A stretch of DNA of 64,000 nucleotides from Epiperipatus broadwayi (lineage: Eukaryota > Onychophora > Udeonychophora > Euonychophora > Peripatidae): NCBI GenBank assembly GCA_028023455.1, contig JAQFVV010012994.1, positions 60,001-124,000 of the forward strand. Direction: 5' to 3'. The first letter of the stretch is position 1, and each line of letters opens with the position of its first letter. A program made the position numbers and the translations under genes. The notes below the pieces were generated by a model. It was not told where the DNA came from and made no database searches. It saw only the letters and a list, made by a program, of their open reading frames with translations. This document shows positions 1-11,500 of the stretch, in pieces.

Positions 1-437
1 AGTCTATTTTTTAGTATAAAATAAGTTAAAATTTATTTCTAACTGAAACAAGTGACATTGCAAATTTACAATCAAATCATTACCAATAAATATTAAATAA
101 TAACGAGCGCAAAGTTGTTACTATTTTCATAAGAGGGTTTCGAAACAGCACGCAGAAAAATAAGGTTATAAAATAATTACGTGAAGAGGTTTCTTAAAAT
201 ATTAAAGTTTAGTGTTCGCTGTTTCGAAGGATCAGCATATCATGAAATAAATATACAATAAATATTAAAAACTACGTAATTAAGAAATAACTGCAGAGAT
301 ATAGTTTTAAATTAGGAAAACTTCATTTTCTTAATGAAGGAAATTTTAAAAAGCAAATGGGTCATTTAAAGATTTTAACAAAATAGAAAAAAAAAAACTA
401 GCATTTAGAAAAAAATGTACATTTAGTGCTTAGTTAG
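1..437. other. AT-rich sequence, no gene seen
   Basis: No open frame with coding character, RNA gene or clear repeat is seen. If the candidate exon at 438-692 is real, this stretch would be its 3' untranslated or flanking DNA. Confidence 0.4.
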
Positions 438-692
438 CTAACTTGAATTTAAGAGTTTAAAAAGGTGGTATGAATTAACAAAATTAACACCGAGCTCTAC
501 AGTTTGAGGTAATTTACTGGTATTAGTACAGGTGCTTGAGCTGGAGTTTGGTGAGCTTTCTGGACAGCTTGTGGCATCCTTTTTTGCGGTTAGGCTGCAG
601 ATATTATAGTGGCATGCTGGGTATGACGATGTTGGATGGAAGCAAACCCATCGCCTCATTACGGAGTGACAGCCAGGACTGCCCCCAATAGT
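438..692 (-). CDS. Candidate terminal coding exon, unknown gene
   Basis: On the minus strand a frame stays open from a plausible splice acceptor (a TTTTTT-rich tract followed by AATGTCAG, exon starting at 692) to a TAG stop at 438. It would encode 84 residues, and it continues unbroken upstream of the ATG at 659. The peptide is rich in Ser, Thr, Pro and Cys and ends in SYHLFKLLNSS. Its GC content is well above the flanks, which is the main reason to suspect coding. No family is recognised and no upstream exon was found; the sequence upstream is AT-rich and then solo LTR 1046-3045. It could equally be a non-coding GC island. What is seen is the open frame, the acceptor-like site and the composition; that it is an exon is inference. 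Confidence 0.28.
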   Translation of the reverse strand, partial: TIGGSPGCHSVMRRWVCFHPTSSYPACHYNICSLTAKKDATSCPESSPNSSSSTCTNTSKLPQTVELGVNFVNSYHLFKLLNSS

Positions 693-1041
693 CTGACATT
701 TCAGTTAAAAAACTAAACTTGGTTTTAACGGCAAACACTATTCAAAATGGAGTCCTTTTCAAACTCAAAACATGGCCTATTTATATGTTCATCTTATCAG
801 CTTTAACACTTTAAGAATTTTCTTTGCCCCAGGATTACATTTTAATTAATTTTGCCAAACATATAATCTGATTTCAAATATGCTGATAAGTTTCTGAGGT
901 GTTAAAACTTTTCCTTAATTCTGTTTTAATTAAATTTCCAAAAGCATGTAATTTTGATTTTAAATTTCGATAAATTATTAAGGCATTTTAGTTATAACTT
1001 TTATGGCTTTTGTGAAACCATTTTGCCGTAAACAATTTTAA
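693..1041. other. Non-coding spacer before solo LTR
   Basis: AT-rich DNA with no feature identified. It ends in the 4-bp target duplication ttag that borders the LTR. Confidence 0.4.
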
Positions 1042-1045
1042 TTAG

Positions 1046-3045
1046 TGTGACAATCAGATGATGTATGTTGGTTTAACCCAGTTCGAATACTAGGCGAAAG
1101 TACTTCGAGGCCATCCATACACGAGATATTAAATCAAGAATACTATGACCTCTGCCCTATTTGCCTATTCTCGAGGCTAATTACGAACAAACAACATTAT
1201 CTGAGACACACATAAATTATTTTCTCACCGGCCACAAAGCTTAGCAACAGAGGTAGAGACATGGATGGGAACATCTACGGAGCTAAATAGTTAAAAGTGC
1301 TACGAAAAATGGTGTTTTGCGTGCCTGGATCATTGAAAAGTAAAAATAAAGCAGTATGATAAAATTAGGAAACTCAAGCTTTTTAGTTAAATAATATATT
1401 TAATTAACAACTTTAAAATATGAATAATGATTTAATGGCCTCCACTATTCCCTTAAATTAATGAAAACTAATTAGACAATAAAAACAGATTAATATGTTT
1501 GCGGTCTAAATCTTTTCTTCCCAATTTTATTAAAATTGTCAACGCGAATCTCCTCTATAAAGTACAATAATAAAAATCTTTCACAAAGCATTTTTTAATT
1601 GCTTTGCACTAAAACAGAGTTTAAAAATTATTTGAAACGTATATAGCTAAATCTGATATATGTAATAAGCCAGTGGCAAACAAAAGAGGCGTTATCGAGG
1701 AGATCAAGTTGGTAAACAAAGGAAACTTACTGGTATGGAATTTAGAAACGTAAATAAAATTGGAAAGAGATTTTAAATGAAAAAAATTAACTTTTAAACT
1801 TAACCGCAATGGACTACAAAATATATATACATGTTAGTAATGAAGAATAGCGAAGGAAAAAGGGTTAAATATATATATAGATGATCACGCAATATATATA
1901 TCTAAGACTAGTCTAATAAAAATGGTTACATAACAAATATAATTAAATACAATTCAATGAAGCAATTAAAAAAAAGGTATGAACAAAAAAAAAGGGTAGA
2001 AAGTAAATAGTTCAATGGAGGAGAGATATGATTACCATCCTGGTTCCTTGCTCCTGTTCGGCGTCGTCGTGGCTTGATCCAACTGTCGATAGGTATTTGT
2101 CCGGACAATGAAAATATATAGCATGGTTTCACGAAAAGTCCTACAGACACGGCACAGAGTTCAGATTACTATTGGGTGGATATTACGGCATTTTGGATGG
2201 TATTGAGGAACCTCAGCGATAGGCAAAGCTATTTATTTGCCTAGCCAAGCATAGTAGAATCCATCAAATTCATATGACTTTTAGCTTGAGCATGTTCAAA
2301 CTTCTCCATGATTTTGAAGATGACAGTTGTATAACTTTTTGGAATAAAATCTCAACAAGCAAAATCTGCCAAGAGTTCTCCCAAGAGAAATCTGAATGAA
2401 ATTTCAAAAGGGAAATCTGAATGCCAGCAAGAAAACTCTGAATAACCAAGTCTTTTGTTCTCACTTCTATTTATACCCTCTTTGTCAGCTACCTTCTATT
2501 GTTTGTATGATCTTAGATCTTGATAAGCCCCCATGCTCTTTTGTTTCAAGGTAACATTTTCTAAAAATAACCTTTACTTTTTTTACTCTAAATTTCTTTC
2601 TTTAAACTTTGAATTTTATTAATTAAAAAAGAAAGAGAAGGCCATCTTTAATTTGCCTTGAATGGGCTAATTAATTAAAAATATATATTCTTTTAGAAAA
2701 TGTTGGCGGGCTTATCTCAAAATCAAATCATACTAAATATTTTAACAAGACTTAAAAAGAAAAATACATTCTTATTTCTTTTAATAAAATAAGCATTTCT
2801 ATTTCAGCAGAATTTTGCATTAACTCATATATATACGCTTGACGTATATATATGTTTAACTAATAGGTTTGACAAGTAATTTTTATTAACAGAAATTTAA
2901 TCTAAGAATGGGATTTATTTAAAATGAAATAGTTAAATGCAAAACCCTGCTGATATTGGACTATAAACTTAATTCAGGTCTATAATACTAACTAAGTTTA
3001 TAGAAGGCTGTGAAGCATGGATCGGACTTCAGATCCATTGCTTCA
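1046..3045 (+). mobile_element. Solo LTR, copy 1 of a long-LTR family
   Basis: This 2.0-kb block starts TGTGACAATCAG and ends CCATTGCTTCA, so it has TG...CA ends, and the 4-bp sequence ttag flanks both sides (1042-1045 and 3046-3049). It is colinear and similar over its length to 54039-56171 and shares its termini with 60622-63535. The last 40 bases form an imperfect hairpin (GAAGCATGGATC against GATCCATTGCTTC). No internal retroviral-type genes lie beside it, so it is best read as a solo LTR left by LTR-LTR recombination. Two kilobases is long for an LTR. The short open frames inside show no recognisable protein. The solo-LTR reading is inference; the ends, duplication and second copies are seen. 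Confidence 0.75.
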
Positions 3046-3539
3046 TTAGTAAGGTCCAAAAATAGTTTAATTTTTATATCTGGTGCAATTTTAATTAGCC
3101 AGATTTTAAAATGACTTTTTAACTTGATCTAAAATAAGTGTGGTCTTAATTACATACTTGTTTACGACAAAACCTGTTTCTAACCAAAAGTTTTAATTCT
3201 AAACAAAAAACATTTACTTTAAAAAAAAAAAAACTTTTCAGCACATTTGAAAGAAAACCTTTTTAACATATTTTAGATAAACCTTTTAAAAATATTTTAC
3301 ATCTTTCAAATATTTTAAATCAACATAATACATTTAATGTTTTAAATCATGCCAACCCTATATATATATTATAAATATAGGTTGGATTATATATTCACAT
3401 ACAAATTAAAATAATAACTTTATTAATAAATTGACCTCTATCATTACTTAACATAATAAAAGTATTATATTAAAATAATGTACGATACTAATAATACGCT
3501 ATAATTCTATCAATCCTATCTAATTATAGCGTTCTTTCA

Positions 3540-3720
3540 TATGTAAATATATAATGCTGTTCAGACAGCCATGATACCAAATTGTAGCTTTATTTTACAT
3601 ATATTAGTTTAAATGAGGTTCGAATCTAACACAGATGAGGGGCTAATAGGTTGATGATGAAACGGCAAGGGATTAGGAGGTTCCCGTTTCACTATCAACT
3701 TGTTATTCTTTTCATGTTCT
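3540..3720 (+). repeat. SINE-like segment with box B and hairpin
   Basis: GAGGTTCGAATCTAAC at 3615-3630 matches the RNA polymerase III box B of tRNA-derived SINEs. Downstream, 3650-3665 and 3684-3699 are inverted copies (GTTGATGATGAAACGG against CCGTTTCACTATCAAC) around an 18-nt loop. Box A is not clear, so this is a candidate only. Confidence 0.3.
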
Positions 3721-4499
3721 TGTAAGGAAGATTGTCTGTTAATTGTAATATATTAGTATTTAAAGAATAGAGAAAGATCTTGTATAATATCTGCAGTGGA
3801 TAAATAAACTATTTTTTTACTAGAGAGTTTATAAGAAATTCAGGCATTGGAAGTAACAGCTGTGTTGCATTCCATAGGCTTGGAGTTTGCTACTATACCA
3901 CTGCACTAATCTACACAGGACAAATAAGTCCAATCATCATAAAAAGCAACTGGGCTATAATCTAGACTCTATTCCACCATTTCATCACTTCCCTATATCA
4001 GGTAACGCAAGTAACAAATGGTTTATTACTTTCATAAAAGCTTGAGCATAGGAAGTGGCAAAGCTAGACTTAATCCATAGATCTTGTATGAATCAAACCA
4101 CGCCAGGCAGCTAATGATATAGTCAATTGAAAAACAATAATAAAGAAAATTATATTGCCGTTATATTTTTATAATGATGAAGTACAATTTTGATTTATCC
4201 CTTACATATTTACTTTAATAATTATTCACATTATGGCTTGTAATTAGTACTTATATAAAGTATTATTTATTTAAATGTTTTCTAAATTATATTTAAATAA
4301 AATAAATAGTTATCGGCTTTGCGCCTTTAAGGTGATTTTATCTTTTTTAAAAAATTTAACTGCAGAGTAAAATTACAATATTCAAATCAATAAAAAATAT
4401 GATAAATACTTTTATTTATTTGTTATTTGTCATTTATAAGTTATACCAAAAGAGATTGCACATAAACTTTATGTGTTACATAATTTAACGTATATCAGA

Positions 4500-4640
4500 G
4501 AAATGGTGTGGTGGTTTATACATCAGCTTGATACATCCATGACTTCAAATCAAGGGGAAACTTGAAAAAATATTTTCACGTGATGAGAATATCCAATAGA
4601 TATCTATCTATTTTATGGGAAGAAAATCAAAAAAGTGTCA
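4500..4640 (+). repeat. tRNA-derived SINE relic
   Basis: TGGTGTGGTGG near 4504 resembles box A, and GACTTCAAATCAAG about 36 nt later resembles box B. The spacing suits a tRNA-derived head. The body and tail are too decayed to define ends. Confidence 0.3.
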
Positions 4641-5889
4641 CTATCCAACTATTGACTAAATAGTCTAATAAATACAGTTTTCTTCATTATTTATATATAC
4701 ATACAGGTATATTATGAAACTGTTTGTTTCTATAGCATGTACTTAAAACATTTACATACTTTATTTTATATGCATTTATTCATCTATATATTTATATTTT
4801 GAATAAGAAAATGTACATTAAAAGTATTAAATTTATACACATCAGCAGATAGATTAAAAATCTGCTAAATATTACTCTTTCAAATGAATGAATAAGGACA
4901 TCAGACCCCCCCCCCCTTCGATATCTTGATTCTTTTACTTGGAAAGTAATATTCAACAGATAATATTTGAATGTATATTTAATGATATGCATGTGTGAAA
5001 AAAGAAATTTAAAATAATATGGTAATTGGTTTGGCTTTCAACTGAATTTAATGTATGCTTATATCTGATCTAGTAATAATATCCAGCATAAAATTTTAAT
5101 AATTTTGATATACAGTATTTATCTAAAAAATCATATAAGTTATCATTTATCACTTAAAGTCTTGTAGATTATATTATTTACAATAAAAATAGCAACAGTA
5201 GAATCCATTGGTATATCAATTACATTGACAATTTAGTTAAGAGGTCTTCAGTTATTGTCCTTCATCTCCAAAAATTTTATTTAATAATCTATCTGTTTAA
5301 TTGACTGGATTACACAGTAATAATTATACTATTAATTTTTATTTATTTATTTCCAATGTTTAAATGATATATTTATAATTTTAAACAGTAAAACTGAAAT
5401 TGAAAAATACAATGCATGTTTTCTTTCTTGATTGTACAAAATATTTTTTTTAAGGCTTGATGAGGACAGAGTTATTAGAAAGGCTTACTTGCTAGATTTT
5501 TTTGATTATTTTCACAATTTTATAAAGAATATTTTGTAAATTAAATTCCCGATTACAGTTAATTACATAATAGATCAAATACCAACTGTTTAACTATTTT
5601 ATGACAATGAGGTTACAAATTAATGAGCTAGTTTAATTATGCTCAGCTTCATTTTCATGAGCTTTCAGTGAATTTTTTAGCAAAATGAAAATCAACTTTG
5701 CAATGTTAATATCCTCTTTGCCAATTAATTAATTTATTTTCATTTAGTCTTAATCACTGGTTGCATTCATTCATTATTTTCTGTTTTATGTCTTAAATAA
5801 GAAAATATATTGCACTGTATATCAATAAAGAACAATAAGTTAAAAACATTTTTTAGTGTATGTAAATGTATTTATAGTAACTAATAAAT

Positions 5890-8541
5890 CAGGGCTTTTC
5901 AAAAAGTGGGTCATGACTCGATCGTGCAATTAAATTTAAAGGTCAGAGAAATTTTAGCAAAACTAAAAAATTTCTGAGCTTGCAATAAGCTAAAATTAAT
6001 TCAAAACCAGTTTAGCAACACTATACATATAGTATGTCTGTGAACTTATGATAGTGAAAGTGTTTGTGCCAATTGGCCAAATGCTATTGGTCAGTGTATT
6101 CCCAGTTTGATCTATACATTCTGCTATCACCTCTGCTTGCACAATTGAGATTGTTGCATATTCTGATTTATAGTGTTTTATTGTCAAATTGTTCTACTGT
6201 TATTCATTCCTTGACAACTAAGTACAAAATTAACAGGTCCTTTCAAACTTTTCACCTATATGAAATGCTTTCTTTCATGAGTTATTTATTGTAAACAGAA
6301 ACAATAATCAGAAAAGCTTAAGAATGGATTCTTTTCAAACAAATTTAATTTTAAAAAATGAGGCTAGTATTTATTCCAAGAAGAATAAATATTGTTTTAT
6401 AGATAAATATGGTTTCTATATTATTTTAAAAATTAAATGTTAAGTGCTCTTCAATTTTTTCAGTTATATTAAGTTTCCAAACACAAATAACCAAAAATAA
6501 AGTGAAATAAATTAATTAATTGCAAGTGTGTTTTTTTTTTTTTTCAAAATTAAGTTTGTTTTTTTAAAGAAGTCCCTGGGCCAACCTGGTCTGAAATTTT
6601 TAAAGAACTTAATTTTTACATATGCAAAAAATTTCAAATTCTTGAAAATTTCCAAGGTAGAATAAAACAAATGTAATTTCAAAAACCCTTTATGTATATA
6701 TTTCAAGAAAAAATATTTTTTTTTGTTATGGATAAATTACTAAATTTAAATAGAAAAGATCGAATTGTGATGACACAGCAACAGATTTCTTGCTAGTAGG
6801 TGTAGTACTCAGAAAATGGGACTTAATAAGAAAAAGAAAATATTATGATTGATTTTTGGCATTTGGATTTTGTTAATCATAAAGATGTGGAATAACCTGT
6901 TTGCTTAATTTGAAATGAAGTTTTGGCTACTGAGAGCATGAAACCATTCAAACTAAAGCAACATCTTAGTACCAAGCATGCAATTACTGCAATAAATCAA
7001 AGGAATACTTCGAACAACTTCTAAAATCCTCAAATTCAGAAAAACAATGTTTTGAGAAATTTGTTGCTGTCAATGAAAAGTATTTACTTGTATCTTAACA
7101 AAACTTATTTAATTGCAAAAAAATAAAAATAAACTACATGATCCTGTGTTGCCTGCTTCAATAAAAATGTTGCAAATAGTTTATGGAAAAAAATATGGAG
7201 ATGAAATTCGTAAAATTCCTTTGTTGAATGACTAATTGCAGCAGCTTAAAAACAGCCCAAAGTTTGCAATTCAGTTGCATGAAACATTTGATATTTCTAA
7301 CTTGGTACAAATTGCTATTTTATGTAACATAAAAATATGAAGGAAGTACACATGAAGAATTATTGTTTTGTCATCCTTTGGGAGCAAGCATAAGAGGGAA
7401 AGACATCTTAAAATTGATGAATTTTTCACAAATGAGGTTTTACAATAGAGTAGTTGCTTCAGTGTCTGTAAAAACAGTATTAGGGCAATGATATGCGAGA
7501 ATACTGGATTTGTATCATGAACACATCATATACTCACTGCATGATCCATCGGGGAAACACTCGTAGCCAAAAAATATCACTTTGCAATGCTATCAAAATC
7601 ATTTATCTCGTAAACGAGCTCTTCAACAGTTGTTTATTTTCACACCTTTCCAAAGATATGAATTCCGATTATCAAATCTTATTACTACATACAGAAGCAT
7701 GGCGGCTCTCAAGAGGACAAAGTTTATGCAGATTATTACAGTTGAAAGATGAAATTGCTATATTCTTAACTGAGCAGAAATCTGATTTTGTTGACTTTTT
7801 CTACAATTAATTATGGCTTTTAAAACTGGATTATTTATTAGATATTTTTGAAAAATTGAATGATTTAAACATATCACTTTAAGAAAATAATTATAACATT
7901 TATGTTAAAATATAAAATTGAAATAGAATGGAAACTGAACTTTTAGAAATATTTACAGCCATAGATGCTTTCATAATTGAGAATAATCTTGCCAAAGATT
8001 TATTTGAAGTATCTGCAGATACAATTTCAAAAATACTTTATTTCAAATTTTGATGTTGAAAAAGGATATTGGGTTCATAAACCATACTCAGTTAAAATGA
8101 TTAATATCAGCCATCTATCATTAAACACTCAAGAAAAATTTGCAGTTATTAAAACAGGTTTAAAACTTGAATTTTCTAAAAAATTGTTAAAATGAATTTT
8201 GGTTCAGGATTAAGATAGAATTTAAAAATACTTCTACCACTTTTTACTATGAATTTATGCAAAGCAGCATTTTCAGCATTAATGTTTATAAAATCAAAAA
8301 ATCGGTCAACTCTACAAAACATTGAAGCTCTACAACCTGCAGTTTTAAATATTCATTCAAGATTGAATTCTATATGTAAAAGTAAACAAACACCCTCAAC
8401 TCATTAGTATGAATATTTGTCTTTGTCTTTAATGGATGGTAAAATTTATATTGTTTTCAAAGAAATTTTCTTTATAATTGATTATAAAGAAATCGCTCGG
8501 GTAAAAGGGGGTCACAAGTGGAAAAAGTATGAGATGCCTAG
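5890..8541 (+). mobile_element. Decayed hAT DNA transposon (ZBED5/FAM200-like)
   Basis: The left end is CAGGGCTTTTCAAAAAG. The right end, read on the minus strand, is CTAGGCATCTCATACTTTTT followed by a GTGACCCCC stretch typical of hAT termini. An 8-bp target duplication flanks it with one mismatch (taataaat at 5882-5889, tgataaat at 8542-8549). Between the ends lie plus-strand fragments of a BED-finger hAT transposase of the kind domesticated as ZBED5, FAM200 and GTF2IRD2. It is split by many frameshifts and stops, so the element is dead and old. Confidence 0.85.
6750..8460 (+). pseudogene. hAT transposase relic, ZBED5/FAM200 type
   Basis: Three separated plus-strand stretches can be read. 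First, a BED-type zinc finger at about 6840-6990: an FLAFGF stretch, one finger cysteine, and the H-x4-H pair in QHLSTKH; the second cysteine has become a stop region. Second, the transposase core at 7493-7807, containing LLHTEAWRLSRGQ and LKDEIAIFLTEQKSDF, the most conserved part of this family (the usual Arg-Trp pair before LSRG is altered). Third, a tail from about 7930 to 8400. Several frameshifts and stops separate the parts, and the acidic catalytic positions cannot be followed. The family would cut and paste its own ends in the nucleus; this copy cannot. Confidence 0.8.
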
Positions 8542-8549
8542 TGATAAAT

Positions 8550-11500
8550 AATCATAAGCAAAACATTTTATTTATGATATACTTCTAAACTAATAAAAAT
8601 TTTCAATTAAATTATATATAAATATTAATCTACAACATTAAAAATAATTCATCCCAACAAGTATGACATTGATATTTTATTAGAATAAAAAATAACAATA
8701 AACAATATAATTTTATTTGATTTTATATATACATGCATGCACACAAAACAAAAATTGCACACTTTTAAAAAAAAAAAATCTTTCATCAGTGATTACAAGT
8801 TAAAGTAACATGGATATATAATCCAATCCATTATCAAATGTTAAAATGAAAGTATATTATTTGTGTAAGTAGCACCATAAAAATAATCTGGGTTGTATCT
8901 AAACCCAGTTAAGTGGTAATTAGACTTTATTGAAAATAGCAACTTTGAAAGTGCTACAGTTCCAAATTTAAATTTAATTAATTAAAATATTTCCTCACCT
9001 TTAATAAATTGTAAGCATTGTTAGAATAATGATATAAAATTATATATAAAACTATAAATGAAGATAAAAAATAAAAACAGTACTCATATACAATAAACAA
9101 CCACTTTGAGAATCTAAACAGAGAGAGATTACTTTTAAAAGGTTTTGTTTGCTTTTTGGTTCTTTTTTTAAAAAGTATTACATTTGGGAATTACAACTCA
9201 ATATTCACAATATCTTCCAATATTACTTGTTATAGTTTGTTAAATTAATTTAAAATATGTATTTTTTAAAATATACATTCAAATAAGAACTAATTAAAAT
9301 GTTTGGTATCTTGAGGTAAAATAAATACAATGTTTAACTTTTCTAGTGTAAACTAAAAAAAAAAAAATCACATATTCTTAAAATCTCATAATAATAATAA
9401 TAATAAAATTACATTTTGGAATGGATTACAAGTTAACTCTATATTTACACATTTATTTTTATTATTTAAGTATGCAGATATCATATTGAATTGATAGAAG
9501 AGGAATGTAATAATTATTCCAATAAAATTCTAATTTTGTTTCTTTTTCTAAAATATTTTCATCAAAATCTTTTGAGATTAAATATAATTTAAAAGCTTTC
9601 AAATATTTATAAATACACATATATATAGGATTAATTCATATTCATATTATTCACTATTTCCAAAAGTATAATAAATCCAAGGAATTACAACAAGTCAGAA
9701 CATCTACATTTTTAATTTTGTTTTTCATTATAATTTATATAATGCATGTTCTTTTGTTCTATACAACCATACATATTCTATAAAAAATATGCATGTTACT
9801 TAATTATATATATATATCTTCACGTGTATTTTACATTAAAAATAAATAATTTTTTGTACCTAATATATTTTTCTCTTTTATAAACAAGATGACTGTTTAG
9901 AAAACCCTGTATGGTTTGATGCAGTAATATAAAAGAAGCCAGAGCTAAATGTTTCTGGATCAATTCTCCGCTGAGTAAATAATTGAATTTTGGTTAAAAA
10001 AATGGAAATGTGCTCAATTTGCCATCTGGGGGTTTGAATCTCACATAACCTCCTGAGCAACTAATCATAATTATGATTATTTATTATCTAAAAATTCAAA
10101 ACCAATCAAATGTATCAGAAGTTTGAATTCAAAATAAAAACATATACTACAATTAACTTTAAAATAATCAATTAATAGCAATGCAGACATTCCAGATGAT
10201 AATTCATTCATGAAGCAATTAAATCCAAATACATTACTATAGTAATTCATAAATTAGATTCTTAATGAATCGTGTCTTAACAAACTTGCAAACAATACCC
10301 ATTTCCTATTACCAGTGCTAGTTTATTAATCAAACAAAGGGTGACCGTTAACTATTTAACCTCTTGTATTCTTAATGGTAAATAAATTGAGCATTAATAT
10401 TTTGAAAAGGTTATATATTTAATAGGTATGATTTACTTATGGATTTATTAAAATGATAATTTGTTAATAGGAGTGTATTATATATTGAGAAGAAGGTTTA
10501 GTGCTCTGAGCAATAATGCTGGCATGGCAATTTCATAATATAGGATATAGCTTTCTGTATGCTGGAGAACCACATTTTCAAGCTATGTGGAAATAAAATA
10601 AGAACTTTAATTAGTCTATTATAGGGCAAAGACTGCTCTACTAGCACTGATGAATAATGGTATAGATACTACTCACAAGGTTAATGATGGTTTACCTTCT
10701 AAAATTTCTAAATACCCATTTAGAAAGCAGTAATAGAAAATTAAGTTGGTTGGTTAAGATCAGCCATCTGAAAAAATCCTGAATTTATTTGGAAGTTCTT
10801 TCAGCTACCTAAAAAATAATCTGATAATGAACAAGGAAGAATAATGTACCAATTACTACACAATTAACCCCTTCATATATGGATTTGAAATTTTTTTGTT
10901 AATTTATGAAAAATTTATCTTGAATTTAAAAATGATGTTGGGATTTATGTTAACATCATGAATTAGATTAAACAGCTTTAGAAAACAATGACTAATTGAA
11001 AATGTGTTCAGATTTGAATATATTTGTCTTAACACTAATAGGTCACATATCTTTAAAAAAGATTTATAACTATATTACCCTGATAATCTATTGGAATGCA
11101 GTGTGATGAAATCCATCTCTCTTTCACATTGCAATACAAGGACTTATAAAGATATTTTTTATGGTCAATTATTAGTGAAAGTAAGTCTTACCATTCATTG
11201 TCATTTACCAATAGCTTCATTCCATTGCTATAGTTCTCTCCATTACCTAATTATGATTATTAAATGATGCAATCTTATAACACAAGAATCAAAGACCATA
11301 TCCTCACTAGAAACTTAATCATTCTTGTACTGCAATAAAGCACAAATACTGATCCATTATACAAAGAAAAAGTTTTGCATCGAAGCACATTTAATTTTTC
11401 ATTATAATAAGCCAAGTTCTGAATATATAAATTTTTTTTTTTAAACCAGATATTCTGAGTATATTAAGTTCAGACATATACACAAAACCAAATACATTTT

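Larger units (their letters stand above)
3050..5881. other. Intergenic DNA with decayed short repeats
   Basis: AT-rich DNA. Apart from the SINE-like segments at 3540-3720 and 4500-4640 it holds poly(C) and poly(A) tracts (for example the C run near 4905-4916) and nothing else that can be named. Confidence 0.4.
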
